NCBI GenBank assembly: GCA_902773285.1
Contig: CACYDS010000083.1
Location: forward strand, 1-15,843
Direction: 5' to 3'
Length of the DNA stretch: 15,843 bases
Origin: an uncultured Pseudomonadota bacterium
GTDB taxonomy: Bacteria; Pseudomonadota; Alphaproteobacteria; RUG11792
A model generated the notes under the pieces. That model was not told where the DNA came from. It did not search any database and saw only the letters and a program-made list of their open reading frames with translations. Below are positions 13,856 through 15,843 of this stretch, piece after piece. The translations under genes were made by a program, and so were the position numbers. Positions within the stretch are counted from its first letter, which is position 1, and each line of letters opens with the position of its first letter.

Positions 13856-14610
13856 TTAATAGTCGTGAAAAAACGTTCAAATCTCATCGAAAATGGCCAT
13901 TTTAACACCTCGTACCACGAACATTCGGATGAGAAAAATATAAACATTGCTTTGCCCATAATGTTATTCAATGGCACAAATCCTACTTTCTCAATTACTC
14001 TGCTATCTTGTGAATTGTCTCGATTATCGCCCATCATGAAATAGTGTCCTTCCGGAACTACAAACGGTCCGACATTATCCAATGAAGCTTTTCCAAAATC
14101 AACTCGTTTTATTATTATATGCTCGTAGCCATTTGGCAGTTTTTCTATATACTTCTTATGGACGACATATTCATTCCTGTCCATTATTGAAAATTCACCA
14201 ACTTCTTTAGTTTCTAGTGCTTTGTCGTTGATATAAACTATCCCCTGTTTTAGCTCGATTTTGTCTCCCGGGACGCCAATCACACGTTTTATATAATTCA
14301 GATTGCGATCTTTTTCATTTCTAAACACAACAACTTCTCCAGCTTTGGGGCGTCCAGCTCCAATTAACCTATTGGTAATTTTAGGCAATGGAAATGTAAA
14401 GGTTCCTATCCTAAAAGAATCGTTCGAATAGCCATAACAATATTTGTTTACAAACAAGAAATCTCCAACTAGCAATGTCGGAACCATAGAGCCAGACGGA
14501 ATTTTAAACGGCTGAATCAAAAAACAACTTACTACAACAAATACTCCTAAAACAACCGCCCACTCTTTTAAGTTCTGCTTAGCAATCTTTTTGAATTGTT
14601 CTTTTTGCAT
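13852..14610 (-). CDS. lepB: LepB, signal peptidase I
   Basis: LepB is an inner-membrane serine protease that removes Sec and Tat signal peptides on the periplasmic side. The 252-residue protein has one N-terminal membrane segment (about 17-33). The catalytic Ser41 lies in PSGSMVPTLLVGD, the general base Lys108 in YIKRVIGVPGD, and the C-terminal box GDNRDNSQDSR spans 194-204. Between the Ser and Lys boxes is a longer insert (FTFPLPKITNRLIGAG), typical of alphaproteobacterial LepB. It is the first gene of the operon; a candidate extended -10 lies 30-40 bases upstream. It would process the predicted signal peptide of the HETGH protein in this window, but not the BON lipoprotein, which needs LspA. 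Confidence 0.96.
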   Translation of the reverse strand: MQKEQFKKIAKQNLKEWAVVLGVFVVVSCFLIQPFKIPSGSMVPTLLVGDFLFVNKYCYGYSNDSFRIGTFTFPLPKITNRLIGAGRPKAGEVVVFRNEKDRNLNYIKRVIGVPGDKIELKQGIVYINDKALETKEVGEFSIMDRNEYVVHKKYIEKLPNGYEHIIIKRVDFGKASLDNVGPFVVPEGHYFMMGDNRDNSQDSRVIEKVGFVPLNNIMGKAMFIFFSSECSWYEVLKWPFSMRFERFFTTIK

Positions 14611-14647
14611 GCTTCATAGCTTTCTATGTACCTAAAACCGACTTAAT

Positions 14648-14656
14648 TTTATAACA
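14648..14656 (-). promoter_or_regulatory. Candidate extended -10 promoter of lepB-rnc
   Basis: The minus strand reads TGTTATAAAAT, an extended -10 (TGnTATAAA) ending at 14648. No good -35 lies 16-18 bases upstream; TTAACA sits about 21 bases away, which is too far. Transcription would begin near 14640, about 30 bases before the lepB ATG. Confidence 0.35.
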
Positions 14657-14742
14657 ATTTTGCAGAATTTTAAATGTTAATCAGTGAAAATAATTACATT
14701 GAAAAATCAAGCGCTACGTATATAGGCACTGATACTGAAACG

Positions 14743-14769
14743 CCCCCCGCATTTTTTTAGTGGGGGGGG
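14743..14769 (-). terminator. G/C-homopolymer hairpin downstream of the coiled-coil gene
   Basis: Six C bases followed by GC (14743-14750) pair with GTGGGGGG (14760-14767), with one G-U pair and a nine-base loop of A, seven T and A. The G run is eight long in all. On the minus strand the hairpin follows the 331-codon gene, which ends at 14797, and is trailed by only CGTTTC, a weak T tract. It is a plausible terminator separating that gene from lepB. The long homopolymers in an AT-rich genome are conspicuous and prone to length variation. Confidence 0.55.
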
Positions 14770-14796
14770 TGACTTAGTATTTCCCTGTTATCTGAG

Positions 14797-15843
14797 TTAC
14801 TTTATCAGCAGGTAATTATCAGCAGGTAATGGTTCAGCCAAACCGTCCAATAATTCAAGCAAGTCTTGATACTTTCCTGGAGTTTTATAGTCATAGTTTT
14901 CTCCTTTAATGGGCTTCCAGTCATTGACGTCCTCTAGTGTGTTCTTGCTATAAGTATGTGTTAATTTGGCAACATTCGTAATATATATCAGGCTGTTTTG
15001 GTATTCAATAACAGTTGGGTCCCAGCAGATTGTTTGGATTGTAGGGAATCTCGGATGCTTTTTTTCTATCTTACGGTCCAAATCCATGCATATTGGATAG
15101 GAATAAGTATTAAACTGTTGTCTACCTAACGTAAATAGTTTATTCTTTGGTTGTGCAAACGAGTGCCTAACTCCTTGGTTTGCTGAATAGCGGTATTGGA
15201 GCAACATGTCATCTAGATTCAGAGCTTCGACGTATTCTATTATGGTATTTCTAGCGTTTTCTAACATTGAAGGAAGTTTTAAATTGACTTCAGCTTGCAG
15301 CTTCTCTTGCAAATAACTATTAATTGTATGATACAAAACATTAGCTATTGGTTGTTCGGGCCAGGTAATATTGTTACTCTGCAACTCGATTTTCTCGATC
15401 GCCGTCTGTAATGCTTTCTTCGCCTTTTTCAATAAAACCCATTCTGGATTTTTCTGGAAAGCCTCTAATGCTTGTTTTACCTGTTTTTGCTGCTGCAAAA
15501 TTTGTTCATATGCTTTTACAGATTCTGAATTTGTGGATTTTGCGCTGTTAAGGACTTTTTCGGAATTTTCAATTGCTGTTTGCAATTGAGATATAATTAG
15601 TTCGTAGGTTTTTTCAAGACGCTTCTTTTGTCTTTCTAGTGCTGTGCTTTGTTTTTTTGAGTCTTTCGTATCTTGATCTACATAAAGTTGTGCTATTCTG
15701 TCATAGCAGCATTGCGCCGTTTCTGCTGCGTCTTTACGGTAGGAATAGTGATATTCATCATTTATCATCAAGTTAACATAGTTATATAACATCAGTGCAT
15801 TCCAATTTGCTGCGGTGTATCCTCGATAATCTGTGTTTTTGAA
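14797..15843 (-). CDS. Unrecognised coiled-coil protein, 5' end beyond the window
   Basis: The frame is open through the right edge of the window: 17 further codons precede the ATG at 15792 with no stop, and the upstream residues (NTDYRGYTAANWNALMLYNY) are continuous in character with what follows. The gene therefore probably begins outside, and 348 residues are visible. In numbering from the ATG, residues 45-140 are strongly charged, Gln/Lys/Glu/Ala-rich and heptad-like, so a coiled coil is likely. A short phrase recurs (QLQTAIENS at 69, ALQTAIEKI at 128). Residues 145-320 look globular, rich in Tyr and Asn, with no motif I can name. No membrane segment or signal peptide is visible in the part present. 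The C-terminus is altered by a 14-bp tandem duplication. I assign no function. A structural or secreted host-interaction protein is possible, but this is inference only. Confidence 0.65.
   Translation of the reverse strand, partial: FKNTDYRGYTAANWNALMLYNYVNLMINDEYHYSYRKDAAETAQCCYDRIAQLYVDQDTKDSKKQSTALERQKKRLEKTYELIISQLQTAIENSEKVLNSAKSTNSESVKAYEQILQQQKQVKQALEAFQKNPEWVLLKKAKKALQTAIEKIELQSNNITWPEQPIANVLYHTINSYLQEKLQAEVNLKLPSMLENARNTIIEYVEALNLDDMLLQYRYSANQGVRHSFAQPKNKLFTLGRQQFNTYSYPICMDLDRKIEKKHPRFPTIQTICWDPTVIEYQNSLIYITNVAKLTHTYSKNTLEDVNDWKPIKGENYDYKTPGKYQDLLELLDGLAEPLPADNYLLIK
14802..14830 (-). repeat. 14-bp perfect tandem duplication at the 3' end of the coiled-coil gene
   Basis: TATCAGCAGGTAAT occurs twice back to back (14803-14816 and 14817-14830), and the preceding T extends the match by one base. 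Because 14 is not a multiple of three, the second copy shifts the reading frame of the overlapping minus-strand gene. The present C-terminus is LPADNYLLIK. Removing one copy gives LPADKVTQITGKY with a stop at 14776-14774. Confidence 0.9.

Noticed and set aside
1..15843. CRISPR arrays, insertion sequences, prophage or toxin-antitoxin genes
   Set aside because: No regularly spaced repeats, transposase motifs, terminal inverted repeats or small paired frames were seen on either strand.

Overview
The window looks like a piece of chromosome from an AT-rich, host-associated alphaproteobacterium. The strongest lineage marker is an alphaproteobacterial-type SspB (ClpXP adaptor) ending in the typical ISLDIFRKK tail. 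Other pointers are a reduced FtsY lacking the acidic A domain, a lepB-rnc pair, overlapping genes and short spacers. Retention of the MEP isoprenoid pathway (ispH, dxr) and of peptidoglycan genes (murA, uppS) argues against Rickettsia itself. A Holosporales- or Rickettsiales-like endosymbiont or parasite would fit, but the sequence alone does not fix the family.

Layout. (1) Plus strand, 1-2345: a short unassigned stretch with a hairpin, sspB, a NuoC-like gene that stops after the family signature and so lacks the usual C-terminal third, and an unrecognised exported protein with an HETGH zinc-protease motif. (2) Minus strand, 5710-2381: a tight murA > ftsY > DAACS-symporter operon whose mRNA probably ends in a hairpin plus T tract at the convergent junction near 2350-2381. 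(3) Divergent intergenic region 5711-5951: a good ispH promoter, a murA promoter, two interlocked inverted repeats and a cluster of DnaA-box-like 9-mers. (4) Plus strand, 5952-13123: a seven-gene run ispH > mutS > yraN > dolP-like > uppS > cdsA > dxr, nearly all overlapping, so probably one transcript. It joins the last and the first committed steps of the MEP pathway with lipid-carrier synthesis, phospholipid precursor synthesis, an outer-membrane BON lipoprotein and mismatch repair. (5) A compact, GC-rich, highly foldable spacer (13124-13204) between convergent dxr and rnc. (6) Minus strand, 14610-13205: lepB > rnc. (7) A 186-base gap with a G/C-homopolymer hairpin, then the 3' part of an unrecognised coiled-coil gene that runs off the right edge and whose C-terminus has been shifted by a 14-bp tandem duplication.

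Most of the window is housekeeping. The parts that merit a second look are the unknown HETGH secreted protein, the unknown coiled-coil protein with its duplicated 3' end, the truncated orphan NuoC, a UppS lacking three diphosphate-contacting residues, a symporter with the substrate Arg replaced by Glu, the DnaA-box/inverted-repeat region between murA and ispH, and the structured spacer after dxr. I saw no tRNA, rRNA, CRISPR array or insertion sequence.
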